DNA from: Mycolicibacter longobardus
GTDB taxonomy: Bacteria > Actinomycetota > Actinomycetes > Mycobacteriales > Mycobacteriaceae
DNA: 64,000 bases
NCBI RefSeq assembly: GCF_002102265.1
Contig: NZ_LQPG01000011.1
Location: forward strand, 62,001 to 126,000
Reading direction: 5' to 3'
Both the position numbers and the translations under genes were made by a program. The notes under the pieces were generated by a model, which did not search any database, was not told where the DNA came from, and saw only the letters and a list, made by a program, of their open reading frames with translations. Of this stretch, positions 1 through 7,664 are shown in pieces. The stretch's first letter is position 1; each line of letters begins with the position of its first letter.

Positions 1-430
1 CCTCGTCGCCGCCCAGCACCGCGGCCATACCGGTCGGCTCGAGCGCGCACGCCTTGGCCATCTCCCGGCCACGGGTGGCGGCCAGCATGACGGCGTCGTC
101 GGGGGAGATGACGCCGGCGATGGCGTAGGCGGCGATCTCGCCGACGGAGTGGCCGGCCACGATGACCTCACTGCCCAGCGAGCCGTTCTTGCGTCTGAGC
201 AGCTCGGCGTGGGCCAGCAGGGTCGCCGCCACCACCAGCGGCTGGGTGACCGCGGTGTCGGTGATCTCCTCGGCGGTCGCGGTGGTGCCCAGCGCGACCA
301 GGTCCAGCTCGCTGATCTCCGACCAGGAGGCCAACTGCGCGCGCGCGGCATCCGAGCCGGGCGACTCCAGCCACGGCGAGAGCATGCCGGGGGTCTGCGA
401 TCCCTGTCCGGGCGCGAGCAACGCAATCAC
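1..430 (-). CDS. fabD: Malonyl-CoA:ACP transacylase, N-terminal part (cut by window edge)
   Basis: FabD moves malonyl groups from CoA to the acyl carrier protein AcpM to feed FAS-II chain elongation for mycolic acids. Reading from a GTG at 430, the protein opens with the family hallmark VIALLAPGQGSQTPGM and continues to VIVAGHSVGEIAAYAI, which holds the nucleophile serine elbow GHSxGE. About 143 codons lie inside the window and the C-terminal half runs off its left end. No strong Shine-Dalgarno precedes the GTG, but GTG is the only start that gives the normal N-terminus. Its place directly downstream of the mabR-type regulator is the M. tuberculosis fabD-acpM-kasA-kasB arrangement. Confidence 0.93.
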   Translation of the reverse strand, partial: MIALLAPGQGSQTPGMLSPWLESPGSDAARAQLASWSEISELDLVALGTTATAEEITDTAVTQPLVVAATLLAHAELLRRKNGSLGSEVIVAGHSVGEIAAYAIAGVISPDDAVMLAATRGREMAKACALEPTGMAAVLGGDE

Positions 431-497
431 GTCTTTAAGAGAACATTGTGAAGCCCGATTTGCAGGATGTCCTAGATTATGAACATTGTCTTATGTT

Positions 498-516
498 TTT
501 GTGGAGACCCTACAAA
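498..516. promoter_or_regulatory. Candidate MabR operator in the fabD promoter region
   Basis: A 19-bp imperfect inverted repeat lies between mabR and fabD: TTTGTGGAG, one central base, then CCCTACAAA, with 7 of 9 positions matching between arms. It sits 68 bp upstream of the fabD GTG, and a possible -10 (TAATCT, read on the minus strand) lies between it and the gene. MabR is known to control the fabD-acpM-kasA-kasB operon by binding its promoter, so this is the natural candidate site. The assignment rests on position and symmetry only. Confidence 0.4.
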
Positions 517-574
517 CCTGCCGTTCGATGCGACGGTTTCGATACCGAACTGCGACAACTGTCGGCCGTTGGGT

Positions 575-1906
575 CTAGCCGACTTGAGGTTCGGCGGGCT
601 CGCTGTCGGCCACCAATGGCCCGGCGTAGGACACGCCGGCGTTGCTGAAGCTGGCATGCTGCGCCTGGTTGGCCAGCCGCCCCACCGTCGCGGCAACCCG
701 CAGGACATAGGCGTCGCGCGGCACCGAGGGGTCACGCCCGGTGAAATCGGCGATCCGCTTGAGCCGGTAGCGGACGGTGTTTGGATGAACGAACAACTTG
801 CGGGCGCAGGCTTCGATCGCGCCGCCACAGTCCAGATAGGCGTCCAGCGTCTCGGTCAGCGTCGGCCCGGCCTCGGCCAACGGTCGCATCACATCGGTGT
901 GCAGGGCCGCGATCGCCGACGCGTCCCCGATCAGGGCCCGCTCCGGCAGCAGTTCGCGAGCCAACACCGGGCGCGGCGCGCCGGTCCAGCCCACCACGGC
1001 ATTCATGCCGGAGATCGCCTCGCTGGCGCTGTGGTAGGCCGCCGTCAGGGTCGGCGCGGTCGGGCCGATCACCACCGGGCCCTCGGAGAAGGCGCCGAGC
1101 AGATCGGCGAAGAACTTCTGGGTGGGCGAGAGCGGGCCCGACACGATCGCCACCAGCCAGGTGCCGTGCACGTCGGTCAGGGCGGCCCGGCCGTGGCGTT
1201 CGGCGACGTCGCGGACGTCCTGGCTGGCCTTCTGGCCGGAGAGGGCGTCCGGGCCGGGCGGCGCGGTGCCCACCACGACGGTGGCCGGGGCGGTGGTGTC
1301 CCAGTTCAGCGCCGCTGCCCGGCTCAGCAGCTCCGGGCCGGTGTCGCCGCGCACCACGGCGTCCACCACGCTGGCCTCCATCCGGGAATCCCAGGTGCCC
1401 CGGGCCTCGGCGGCGTCGGCATAGGCGGAGGCCGCGGTGAAGGCCAGGTCGCGGCTGTACTTGAGGATGCCCACGGTCAGCGCGGTCACCTGCTCTTCGG
1501 AGCGGGCCAGCAGCGGCACGACCTCCTCGAAGAACTCCATGGTGACCCGGACCATGTCCACGGTGTGCCGCAGCGCGATGTGGCGGGTCAGGTCCTGGGG
1601 CACCAGCTCGAATGCCTGCGCGGTGTGGCTGACGTTGCCGTGCGGGTCATGCATCCACTCGGCGAAGTTGACCACCGCGGTCTGCACCACCAGTGCCACG
1701 CTGGCCCGCTGAGAGGCCTCCAGGTCGGCGAAGAACGGCAACCGTTCGCCCATCGCCGACACCGCCTCGGTGGCCAGCCGGCCCGAATAGTGCTTGAGCC
1801 GGCGCAGCAGGGTGTCCGGGACGGCGCTCAACAGGTCCAGCGTGGAACGCGGCAGGACCGGGTTCCCGGGCCCGCTCGGCGCAGCCGAAACGGAGTTGTC
1901 AACCAT
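575..1906 (-). CDS. mabR: PucR-family transcriptional regulator of the FAS-II operon (MabR)
   Basis: This 443-residue protein is the likely MabR orthologue (Rv2242), a regulator of the FAS-II mycolate operon. The last 70 residues form a PucR-type helix-turn-helix (ETLDAYLDCGGAIEACARKL followed by FVHPNTVRYRLKRI). The central part resembles a GGDEF-like/regulatory domain and the N-terminus is helical. The ATG at 1906 is the first sensible start; an AGGA lies immediately before it, unusually close. It follows aceE on the same strand with a 44-bp gap and precedes fabD by 144 bp, exactly as in M. tuberculosis. A direct repeat GAACATTGT occurs twice, 40 bp apart, in the gap to fabD (441-449 and 481-489). 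Confidence 0.88.
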   Translation of the reverse strand: MVDNSVSAAPSGPGNPVLPRSTLDLLSAVPDTLLRRLKHYSGRLATEAVSAMGERLPFFADLEASQRASVALVVQTAVVNFAEWMHDPHGNVSHTAQAFELVPQDLTRHIALRHTVDMVRVTMEFFEEVVPLLARSEEQVTALTVGILKYSRDLAFTAASAYADAAEARGTWDSRMEASVVDAVVRGDTGPELLSRAAALNWDTTAPATVVVGTAPPGPDALSGQKASQDVRDVAERHGRAALTDVHGTWLVAIVSGPLSPTQKFFADLLGAFSEGPVVIGPTAPTLTAAYHSASEAISGMNAVVGWTGAPRPVLARELLPERALIGDASAIAALHTDVMRPLAEAGPTLTETLDAYLDCGGAIEACARKLFVHPNTVRYRLKRIADFTGRDPSVPRDAYVLRVAATVGRLANQAQHASFSNAGVSYAGPLVADSEPAEPQVG

Positions 1907-1950
1907 TCCTAAAAGCTACGCCCATTTTCTGGCTGGAACCGACAAGACCG

Positions 1951-4740
1951 CTAGGCCACGCCCGAGTCGGAGGTCTGCTCGGGGGCGGCCAACACGTCGT
2001 CGATCTGATACCGCGTGGCCGCCGTGACCGCCACCGACGCGTCGATGGCCCCGCTGCGACCCAAAGCGGCCAGCACCGCGACCACCACCGACTCCGCATC
2101 GGTGTTGAAGTAGCGTCGCGCGGCCGGGCGGGTGTCGGAGAAGCCGAACCCGTCGGTGCCCAAGGTGACGTAGTCGCCGGGCACCCAGGGCCGGATCTGC
2201 TCGGGTACCGCGCGCATCCAGTCCGAGACCGCGACGACCGGGCCGGTGGCGCCCGCCAGCGCCTGCGTCACATAGGGCTCCTGGGCCGGACGCTCCGGGT
2301 GGCGCAGCCGCTCGCGTTCGATGGCAACGCCGTCCCGGTTGAGCTCACCCCAGCTGGTCACCGACCACACGTCGGCGGCCACATCCCAGTCGGCGGCCAG
2401 CAGGTCGGCGGCGCGCAGCGCCTCGGGCACCGACACCCCGGAGGCCAGGATCTGCGCGGTGTGCGAGCGGGGTTCGGGGGCCCTGCGGAAGCGGTAGATG
2501 CCGCGCAGCAGGCCCGCTGGGTCGAAGCCGTCAGGCTCGGCCGGCTGGACGTAGGGCTCGTTGTAGAGCGTGACGTAGAAGTACACGTTCTCCGGGTTCT
2601 CGCCGAACATGCGCGCCAAGCCGCTTTCGATGATGTGGGCGACCTCGTAGGCGAAGGCGGGATCGTAGGAGACCACCGCCGGGTTGGTACTGGCCAACAG
2701 CAGCGAGTGCCCGTCGGCGTGCTGCAGGCCCTCGCCGGTCAGCGTGGTGCGGCCCGCGGTGGCCCCCAGCACGAAACCGCGCGCCATCTGGTCGGCGGCC
2801 GCCCACAGGCTGTCGCCGGTGCGCTGGAATCCGAACATCGAGTAGAAGATGTAGATCGGGATCATCGGCTCGTCGTGGGTGGCATACGACGTCCCGACCG
2901 CGGTGAAGGAGGCCGTCGAGCCGGCTTCGTTGATGCCCTCGTGCAGGATCTGGCCGACTTCGCTCTCCTTGTAGGCCAGCATGAGGTCGGCGTCCACGGA
3001 GGTGTAGAGCTGGCCGTTGCGGTTGTAGATCTTCAGGGACGGGAACCACGAGTCCATCCCAAACGTGCGGGCCTCGTCGGGGATGATCGGCACCAGGCGC
3101 GGGCCTATCTTCTTGTCCCGCAACAACTCCTTGAACACCCGGACGGTGGCCATGGTGGTGGCCACTTCCTGGGTGCCGGATCCCTTCTTGACCGCGGCAT
3201 AGACATCTGAGCCGGGCAGCTCCAGCGGGCGGGCCTGGGTGCGGCGCTGCGGAACGAATCCGCCCAGGGCGCGCCGCCGGTCCAGCAGGTAGCGGATCTC
3301 GGGTGCCTGTTCGCCGGGGTGGTAGTAGGGCGGCAGGTACGGGTTCTCCTCGAGTTGGGCGTCCGAGATCGGAATCCGCATCTCGTCGCGGAAGTCCTTG
3401 AGATCCTGCAGGCGGAACTTCTTCATCTGGTGGGTGGCGTTGCGGCCGGCGAAGTAGCTGCCCAGGCTGTAGCCCTTGATGGTCTTGGCCAGGATCACGG
3501 TCGGCTGACCCTTGTGCTCGACGGCTGCCCGGTAGGCCGCATGGACCTTGCGGTAGTCATGCCCACCGCGCTTGAGGTGCCAGATGTCCTGGTCGGACAG
3601 GTTCTCCACCAGTGCCTTGGTGCGCGGGTCGCGGCCGAAGAAGTGCTCCCGCACGTAGCCGCCGTCATTGGCCTTGTAGGTCTGGTAGTCCCCGTCGGGA
3701 GTGACGTTCATCAGGTTGACCAGGGCGCCGTCCCGGTCGGCGTGCAGCAGGGCGTCCCACTCGCGGCCCCACACCACCTTGATCACGTTCCAGCCCGCAC
3801 CGCGGAAGAACGATTCCAGCTCCTGGATGATCTTGCCGTTGCCGCGCACCGGGCCGTCCAGGCGCTGCAGGTTGCAGTTGACCACGAAGGTCAGGTTGTC
3901 CAGGCCCTCCAGCGCGCCGACGTGCAGCAGGCCCCGGCTTTCCGGCTCGTCCATCTCGCCGTCGCCCAGGAAGCACCACACGTGCTGATCGGAGGTGTCC
4001 TTGATGCCCCGGTCGTGCAGGTAGTGGTTGAACCGGGCTTGGTAGATGGCGTTCATCGGGCCCAGGCCCATCGACACCGTGGGGAACTCCCAGAAGTCCG
4101 GCATCAGCCGCGGGTGCGGGTAGGACGGCAGGCCACCGCCGGGGTGGCTGTGTTCCTGACGGAAACCGTCGAGGTCGTGGGTGCTCAGCCGGCCCTCGAG
4201 GAACGCGCGCGCGTAGATGCCGGGGGAGGCGTGGCCCTGGATGAAGACCTGGTCGCCGCCGCCGGGGTGGTCCTTGCCGCGGAAGAAGTGGTTGAACCCG
4301 ACCTCATACAGCGTCGATGACGACGCGTAGGTCGAGATGTGCCCACCGACCCCCACGCCCGGCCGCTGGGCACGGTGCACCATCACCGCGGCGTTCCAGC
4401 GGATCCAGCTGCGGTAGCGGCGCTCGGTGTCCTCGTCGCCGGGGAACCACGGTTCCAACTCGGTGGGGATGGTGTTGACGTAGTCGGTCGAGGTGAGCGC
4501 CGGGATGGCCACCCGCTGCTCGCCGGCACGTTCCAGCAGACGCAGCATCAGGTAGCGGGCGCGGGCCGGACCGGAACGGGCCAGCAGTTCGTCGAAGGAC
4601 TCCAGCCATTCGGAGGTCTCGTCGGAGTCGATGTCGGGAAGGTAGGACGCCACACCCTCGCGGATCACTCGGACCCGGTCGGATTCGCCTGTGCTGCTTG
4701 GTTTTTTGGCCAGATCTTGGTGCACGGCCTCAGTGGTCAA
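1951..4740 (-). CDS. aceE: Pyruvate dehydrogenase E1 component
   Basis: Homodimeric-type E1 of pyruvate dehydrogenase. It decarboxylates pyruvate with thiamin diphosphate and passes the acetyl group to the lipoyl arm of DlaT, encoded at 52415-53761. The protein is 929 residues with the thiamin-binding motif [10 protein letters not shown], the [20 protein letters not shown] segment and a near-continuous match to mycobacterial AceE up to the C-terminus ([14 protein letters not shown]). The reading frame is open to 4800, but the start is taken as TTG at 4740 because AAGGAG lies 8 bases upstream and the protein then begins as in known orthologues. An ATG three bases earlier is out of frame and stops at once. 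Confidence 0.95.
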   Translation of the reverse strand: MTTEAVHQDLAKKPSSTGESDRVRVIREGVASYLPDIDSDETSEWLESFDELLARSGPARARYLMLRLLERAGEQRVAIPALTSTDYVNTIPTELEPWFPGDEDTERRYRSWIRWNAAVMVHRAQRPGVGVGGHISTYASSSTLYEVGFNHFFRGKDHPGGGDQVFIQGHASPGIYARAFLEGRLSTHDLDGFRQEHSHPGGGLPSYPHPRLMPDFWEFPTVSMGLGPMNAIYQARFNHYLHDRGIKDTSDQHVWCFLGDGEMDEPESRGLLHVGALEGLDNLTFVVNCNLQRLDGPVRGNGKIIQELESFFRGAGWNVIKVVWGREWDALLHADRDGALVNLMNVTPDGDYQTYKANDGGYVREHFFGRDPRTKALVENLSDQDIWHLKRGGHDYRKVHAAYRAAVEHKGQPTVILAKTIKGYSLGSYFAGRNATHQMKKFRLQDLKDFRDEMRIPISDAQLEENPYLPPYYHPGEQAPEIRYLLDRRRALGGFVPQRRTQARPLELPGSDVYAAVKKGSGTQEVATTMATVRVFKELLRDKKIGPRLVPIIPDEARTFGMDSWFPSLKIYNRNGQLYTSVDADLMLAYKESEVGQILHEGINEAGSTASFTAVGTSYATHDEPMIPIYIFYSMFGFQRTGDSLWAAADQMARGFVLGATAGRTTLTGEGLQHADGHSLLLASTNPAVVSYDPAFAYEVAHIIESGLARMFGENPENVYFYVTLYNEPYVQPAEPDGFDPAGLLRGIYRFRRAPEPRSHTAQILASGVSVPEALRAADLLAADWDVAADVWSVTSWGELNRDGVAIERERLRHPERPAQEPYVTQALAGATGPVVAVSDWMRAVPEQIRPWVPGDYVTLGTDGFGFSDTRPAARRYFNTDAESVVVAVLAALGRSGAIDASVAVTAATRYQIDDVLAAPEQTSDSGVA

Positions 4741-4801
4741 CGCATTGCTCCTTGGTTCGGAGGTCAAGAGGTGCCTGCCGGCTTGTGGCCAGAACGACAC
4801 C

Positions 4802-4823
4802 GGACCGATCGCTTCGTCGGTCC
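4802..4823 (-). promoter_or_regulatory. Inverted repeat in the aceE leader region
   Basis: Perfect 7-bp arms GGACCGA and TCGGTCC are separated by 8 bases, 62-83 bp upstream of the aceE TTG start and within the divergent gap to the lipoprotein gene at 4929. It could be an operator or an mRNA leader hairpin. No regulator is assigned. Confidence 0.35.
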
Positions 4824-4928
4824 TGTCTTTCTATCCTGCCCCACCGAGCGCTCCGACCGGCAGTGGGTGAGGGGCCACCGGGTGGGTGATCTCCGCGGGA
4901 TGCCGGGTACGCGGTAACGTTTGAAGTT

Positions 4929-5516
4929 GTGCTAACCGGATGGCGGACCGTCTCGCGCGCGCGGGTGCGGCAACACGCCCGAGTTGGCGCGCTGGTGGCA
5001 GGCGGTGCCGCGGCGCTGGCGATGGGCGTCGTCGGGTGTACCAGCATCATCGGTGGCAACCCCACGGCGGACACCGCCGAAGCCCCGGCCTACCGCTCCT
5101 CGGTGTCGGCGTCGGTGTCGGCCTCCGAGGCGACGTCGAGCATTCGCGAGACCCAGCGGCAGCAGTCCATGACAACCCAGGCGGTGCGCGGCGCGTGCGG
5201 CCGGTTCGCCTCGAGCAGCAGCGACGCCGTGGACGTGGTGAACAAGTACGTGGAGGCGTTCAACAAGGGCGGCGACATCCCCGGAACCGCAGGGCCGGCC
5301 GTCGAGGCGCTCAACCACAGCGCCGACGAGGTGGCGGCTGCCATCAACGAGAAGATGTCGCCTGAGCTCACCGAGGCGTTCCACGCCTACGTCGAAGCCG
5401 CGCGCGGGGTCGCCAACGCGATTTCATCCAAGGCGCCGGTCTCGGTGTACAACGCCCGCAAAGACGAACTCAACCGGGCCAGGGAGCAGGGGATGCAGCT
5501 GTGCAAAGCCTTCTGA
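4929..5516 (+). CDS. Putative lipoprotein, Rv2240c-like
   Basis: A 195-residue exported protein of unknown function. The N-terminus is basic, followed by a hydrophobic stretch and a lipobox-like GVVGC near residue 37, so it is probably a lipoprotein anchored outside the membrane. The mature part is rich in Ser/Ala, then helical (VDVVNKYVEAFNKGGDIPG), and ends in LCKAF. The GTG start at 4929 is preceded by TAACGT eight bases upstream, consistent with a leaderless transcript. Gene order (aceE divergent, DUF3052 and ahpE downstream) identifies it as the positional equivalent of Rv2240c. Function is not known. Confidence 0.75.
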   Translation: MLTGWRTVSRARVRQHARVGALVAGGAAALAMGVVGCTSIIGGNPTADTAEAPAYRSSVSASVSASEATSSIRETQRQQSMTTQAVRGACGRFASSSSDAVDVVNKYVEAFNKGGDIPGTAGPAVEALNHSADEVAAAINEKMSPELTEAFHAYVEAARGVANAISSKAPVSVYNARKDELNRAREQGMQLCKAF

Positions 5517-5617
5517 GCCTTCTTGTCCTTCTGAGCCCACAGAACCCCCGGCGCCCCGGTGCTGTGCAACGATGATGCGCAACACACGGCGCGCTGAGAT
5601 TCGAAGGAGGTCACACG

Positions 5618-6040
5618 GTGGTCGCGGCGGATAACGCCCCGAACTTCGCCCGCAAATTGGGCATCGGAAGCAAGCAGTTGGTCCAGGAGTTCGGCTGGGA
5701 CGAGGACGCCGACGACGATATCCGTGCCGACGTCGAAGAGGCCTGCGGCAGCGAACTGCTCGACGAAGACACCGACGAGGTGGTGGACGTCGTGCTGCTG
5801 TGGTGGCGCGACGGCGACGGTGACCTGGTGGACACCCTGATGGACGCGATCACCGCGCTGGCTGACGACGGCGTGATCTGGGTGTTGACGCCCAAGACCG
5901 GCAGGTCCGGCCACGTCCAGCCCGCCGAGATCGCCGAAGCGGCCCCGACCGCCGGCCTGATGCCGACGTCGTCGGTCAACCTCGGTGACTGGAGCGCCAG
6001 TCGCCTGGTTCAGCCGAAATCCCGGACGGGAAAGCGTTGA
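5618..6040 (+). CDS. DUF3052 family protein (Rv2239c-like)
   Basis: A 140-residue cytoplasmic protein matching the actinobacterial DUF3052 family of unknown function. It is acidic in the middle (WDEDADDDIRADVEEACGSE, then an LLDEDTDEVVDVVLLWW segment) and ends in a conserved SVNLGDWSASRLV. The GTG start at 5618 has AAGGAGGTC upstream. The stop overlaps the ahpE start (TGATG), so the two are probably translated together. The persistent linkage to the peroxiredoxin gene in mycobacteria suggests, but does not show, a redox-linked role. Confidence 0.85.
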   Translation: MVAADNAPNFARKLGIGSKQLVQEFGWDEDADDDIRADVEEACGSELLDEDTDEVVDVVLLWWRDGDGDLVDTLMDAITALADDGVIWVLTPKTGRSGHVQPAEIAEAAPTAGLMPTSSVNLGDWSASRLVQPKSRTGKR

Positions 6041-6501
6041 TGCTGGAAGTCGGTGCGCAGGCCCCTGACTTCACTCTCAAGGACCAGAACCAGCAGCCGG
6101 TGACCCTGAGCAGCTTTCGCGGCGAGAAGAACGTTCTGGTGGTCTTCTTCCCGCTGGCCTTCACCGGCATCTGCCAGGGCGAGCTGGACCAGTTGCGGGA
6201 CCACCTGCCCAGCTACGTCAACGACGACAGCGTGGCCCTGGCGATCTCGGTGGGCCCGCCGCCCACCCACAAGATCTGGGCGACCGAGAGCGGGTTCCTG
6301 TTCCCGGTGCTGTCCGACTTCTGGCCGCACGGCGCGGTCAGCCAGGCCTACGGAGTGTTCAACTCCGACACCGGCTTTTCCAACCGCGGCACGTTCGTCA
6401 TCGACAAGTCCGGGATCGTCCGCTTCGCCGAGATGAAGCAGCCCGGTGAGGCGCGCGACCAGCAGCTCTGGCTCGACGCCCTGGCCGCGCTCAAGGGGTA
6501 G
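6040..6501 (+). CDS. ahpE: One-cysteine peroxiredoxin AhpE
   Basis: AhpE reduces peroxides and peroxynitrite through a single peroxidatic cysteine. From the ATG at 6040 the protein is 153 residues, the same length as M. tuberculosis AhpE, and the motif FFPLAFTGICQGELDQLRDH places the peroxidatic cysteine at residue 45 as in that enzyme. SVGPPPTHKIWATESGFLFP and the FAEMKQPGE C-terminal region are also conserved. The frame opens one codon group earlier (TTG at 6037), but ATG overlapping the DUF3052 stop gives the canonical N-terminus MLEVGAQAPDF. Confidence 0.95.
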   Translation: MLEVGAQAPDFTLKDQNQQPVTLSSFRGEKNVLVVFFPLAFTGICQGELDQLRDHLPSYVNDDSVALAISVGPPPTHKIWATESGFLFPVLSDFWPHGAVSQAYGVFNSDTGFSNRGTFVIDKSGIVRFAEMKQPGEARDQQLWLDALAALKG

Positions 6502-6638
6502 CCCTGACGCCGTGACCCGCGAGGGTGCGTGTTTGCACGTCGCCACGCCGCCGTCGGCGGCATTCTGTGCACGCTCGCAGCGGGAGTTGTGACCGTTTTG
6601 GGTCTGCGGTTCCGATCCGGGTAACCTGCCCGAGGCAG

Positions 6639-6710
6639 GGGCGCGTAGCTCAGTGGTAGAGCTCTGGTTTTACACACCAGCGGTCGGCGGTTCGATACCG
6701 TCCGCGCCCA
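6639..6710 (+). tRNA. valV: tRNA-Val (anticodon TAC)
   Basis: A full cloverleaf can be drawn. The acceptor stem GGGCGCG pairs with CGCGCCC, the D arm is GCTC...GAGC, the anticodon stem CTGGT/ACCAG encloses loop TTTACAC (anticodon TAC), and the T arm contains GGTTCGATACC. CCA is not encoded. It follows ahpE by about 140 bp. Confidence 0.96.
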
Positions 6711-6751
6711 CAATTGGTTTGATGCGGCGGCCGACGGTCAATGCAGCGGGC

Positions 6752-6910
6752 ATGACCGCATATCCGACCCCAGAAGACCCCGCACCTGGATCCGCACCGT
6801 TCCCGCCCGTGCCACCCGCGGGGAACCCGGTGCGCGGCCGCACCGTGCTGTGGACGGCACTGATTGTGCTGATCGGGATGATCGCCCTGCTGATCGTCCT
6901 GTCGGCTTAA
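6752..6910 (+). CDS. Small single-pass membrane protein
   Basis: A 52-residue protein made of a Pro-rich cytoplasmic segment (PTPEDPAPGSAPFPPVPPAG), a short basic turn (RGR) and one transmembrane helix (TVLWTALIVLIGMIALLIVL) that ends at the C-terminus. It lies 41 bp downstream of tRNA-Val. The frame also has an ATG at 6722 that would add ten residues. Neither start has a good Shine-Dalgarno, so the exact start is uncertain. Function unknown. Confidence 0.6.
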   Translation: MTAYPTPEDPAPGSAPFPPVPPAGNPVRGRTVLWTALIVLIGMIALLIVLSA

Positions 6911-6926
6911 GCGCTGATAGCGGAAA

Positions 6927-6952
6927 CCCGCCCGGGCAGGCACCCGGACGGG
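6927..6952. terminator. Hairpin between convergent genes
   Basis: CCCGCCCGGG and CCCGGACGGG form 10-bp arms with one mismatch around a 6-base loop, flanked by further AGCG/CGCT complementarity. It lies between the stop of the small membrane protein gene and the stop of the converging histidine-rich gene. There is no T-tract, as is usual for mycobacterial hairpin terminators. Confidence 0.55.
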
Positions 6953-6969
6953 ATCGCTGGGCGGCGTGC

Positions 6970-7122
6970 TCAGTGCGAATGAGCGTGGCCGGCGTGCTCC
7001 AGGCCCACCTGATGAACATGCGGATGGCTGTGCACGGTTCCGTCCTCGTGGGTGTGCTCGTGGGTGTGCTCGATGTGGTCGTGCTCATGGGTGTCGTGGT
7101 GCTCGTGGACATGGTGCGACAT
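6970..7122 (-). CDS. Histidine-rich small protein, probably metal-binding
   Basis: A 50-residue peptide, too short for routine gene calling, with 20 histidines. It begins MSHHVHEHHDTHEHDHIEHT and ends AGHAHSH, and has almost no hydrophobic residues. The ATG at 7122 lies 6 bases after the kmtR stop, with AGGGAGA upstream inside the end of kmtR, so it is almost certainly translated from the kmtR mRNA. Histidine runs of this kind bind nickel, cobalt or zinc in families such as HypB tails and Hpn. Coupling to a Ni/Co sensor makes a metal store, buffer or chaperone likely. That role is inference. Confidence 0.8.
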   Translation of the reverse strand: MSHHVHEHHDTHEHDHIEHTHEHTHEDGTVHSHPHVHQVGLEHAGHAHSH

Positions 7123-7128
7123 GGTGGC

Positions 7129-7545
7129 TCATCTCCCTTTCTCGATGGCTCGTTGTCCCAAGGAGGGCAACGCCTGTCCGGCAGCAGCCGGCAGGTTGTT
7201 GGCGGCACGGTGATGCGGGGGCACCCCCGGACCGGCATGCTCGGCGTTGAAGACGGCGTCGGTGACCAGTTGGCAGACGTGCTCGTTCTCCATGCTGTAG
7301 AAGATCGTGGTGCCCTCTCGCCGGGTGCGCACCAGCCGCGCCATCCGCAGTTTCGCCAGGTGCTGTGACACCGACGGCGCCGGCTTGCCGACGTGCTCGG
7401 CGAGTTCGTTTACCGACATCTCCCGGCTGGTCAGCGCCCACAGCACCTGTACCCGGGTGGCGTCGGCCAGCATCCGGAACACCTCGACGATCAGGCCGAC
7501 CTGATCCTCCGGTAGCCGATCCGCTGGACCATTATCTGCATGCAT
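7129..7545 (-). CDS. kmtR: ArsR-family nickel/cobalt sensor, KmtR-like
   Basis: A 138-residue ArsR/SmtB repressor that should release DNA when it binds Ni(II)/Co(II). The winged helix reads EMSVNELAEHVGKPAPSVSQ then HLAKLRMARLVRTRREGTTI. The C-terminal metal ligands reported for M. tuberculosis KmtR (His88, Glu101, His102, His110, His111) are all present one position later (H89, E102, H103, H111, H112, in NEHV and AEHAGPGVPPHHR). ATG at 7545 is chosen over an upstream TTG. A palindrome covers this start. It is divergent from fadD8, and the histidine-rich gene follows it with a 6-base gap. Confidence 0.88.
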   Translation of the reverse strand: MHADNGPADRLPEDQVGLIVEVFRMLADATRVQVLWALTSREMSVNELAEHVGKPAPSVSQHLAKLRMARLVRTRREGTTIFYSMENEHVCQLVTDAVFNAEHAGPGVPPHHRAANNLPAAAGQALPSLGQRAIEKGR

Positions 7546-7556
7546 ACGCAAATAAT
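7531..7556. promoter_or_regulatory. Candidate KmtR operator over the kmtR start codon
   Basis: A 26-bp palindrome: ATTATCTGC, 8 central bases, GCAAATAAT, with 8 of 9 arm positions symmetric. It is an AT-rich island in GC-rich sequence and covers the kmtR ATG (7543-7545). The layout resembles the AT-rich hyphenated palindromes bound by ArsR/SmtB proteins and suggests autorepression. The site also faces the divergent fadD8 gene. Confidence 0.6.
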
Positions 7557-7664
7557 AAGTCTTGGAGCCTCCGGGGTGTCAACCCTCGGCTCGTCCCAGG
7601 AGCGGACGGGGCGGTCGGTAGTCTCCAGCGGGCAAGCCGTCAGCACACCAGCGGAGGTAGCCCG

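Noticed and set aside
4741..4800. Upstream extension of aceE to an ATG at 4800
   Set aside because: The TTG at 4740 has a Shine-Dalgarno 8 bases upstream and gives the family N-terminus; the extra 20 residues match nothing.
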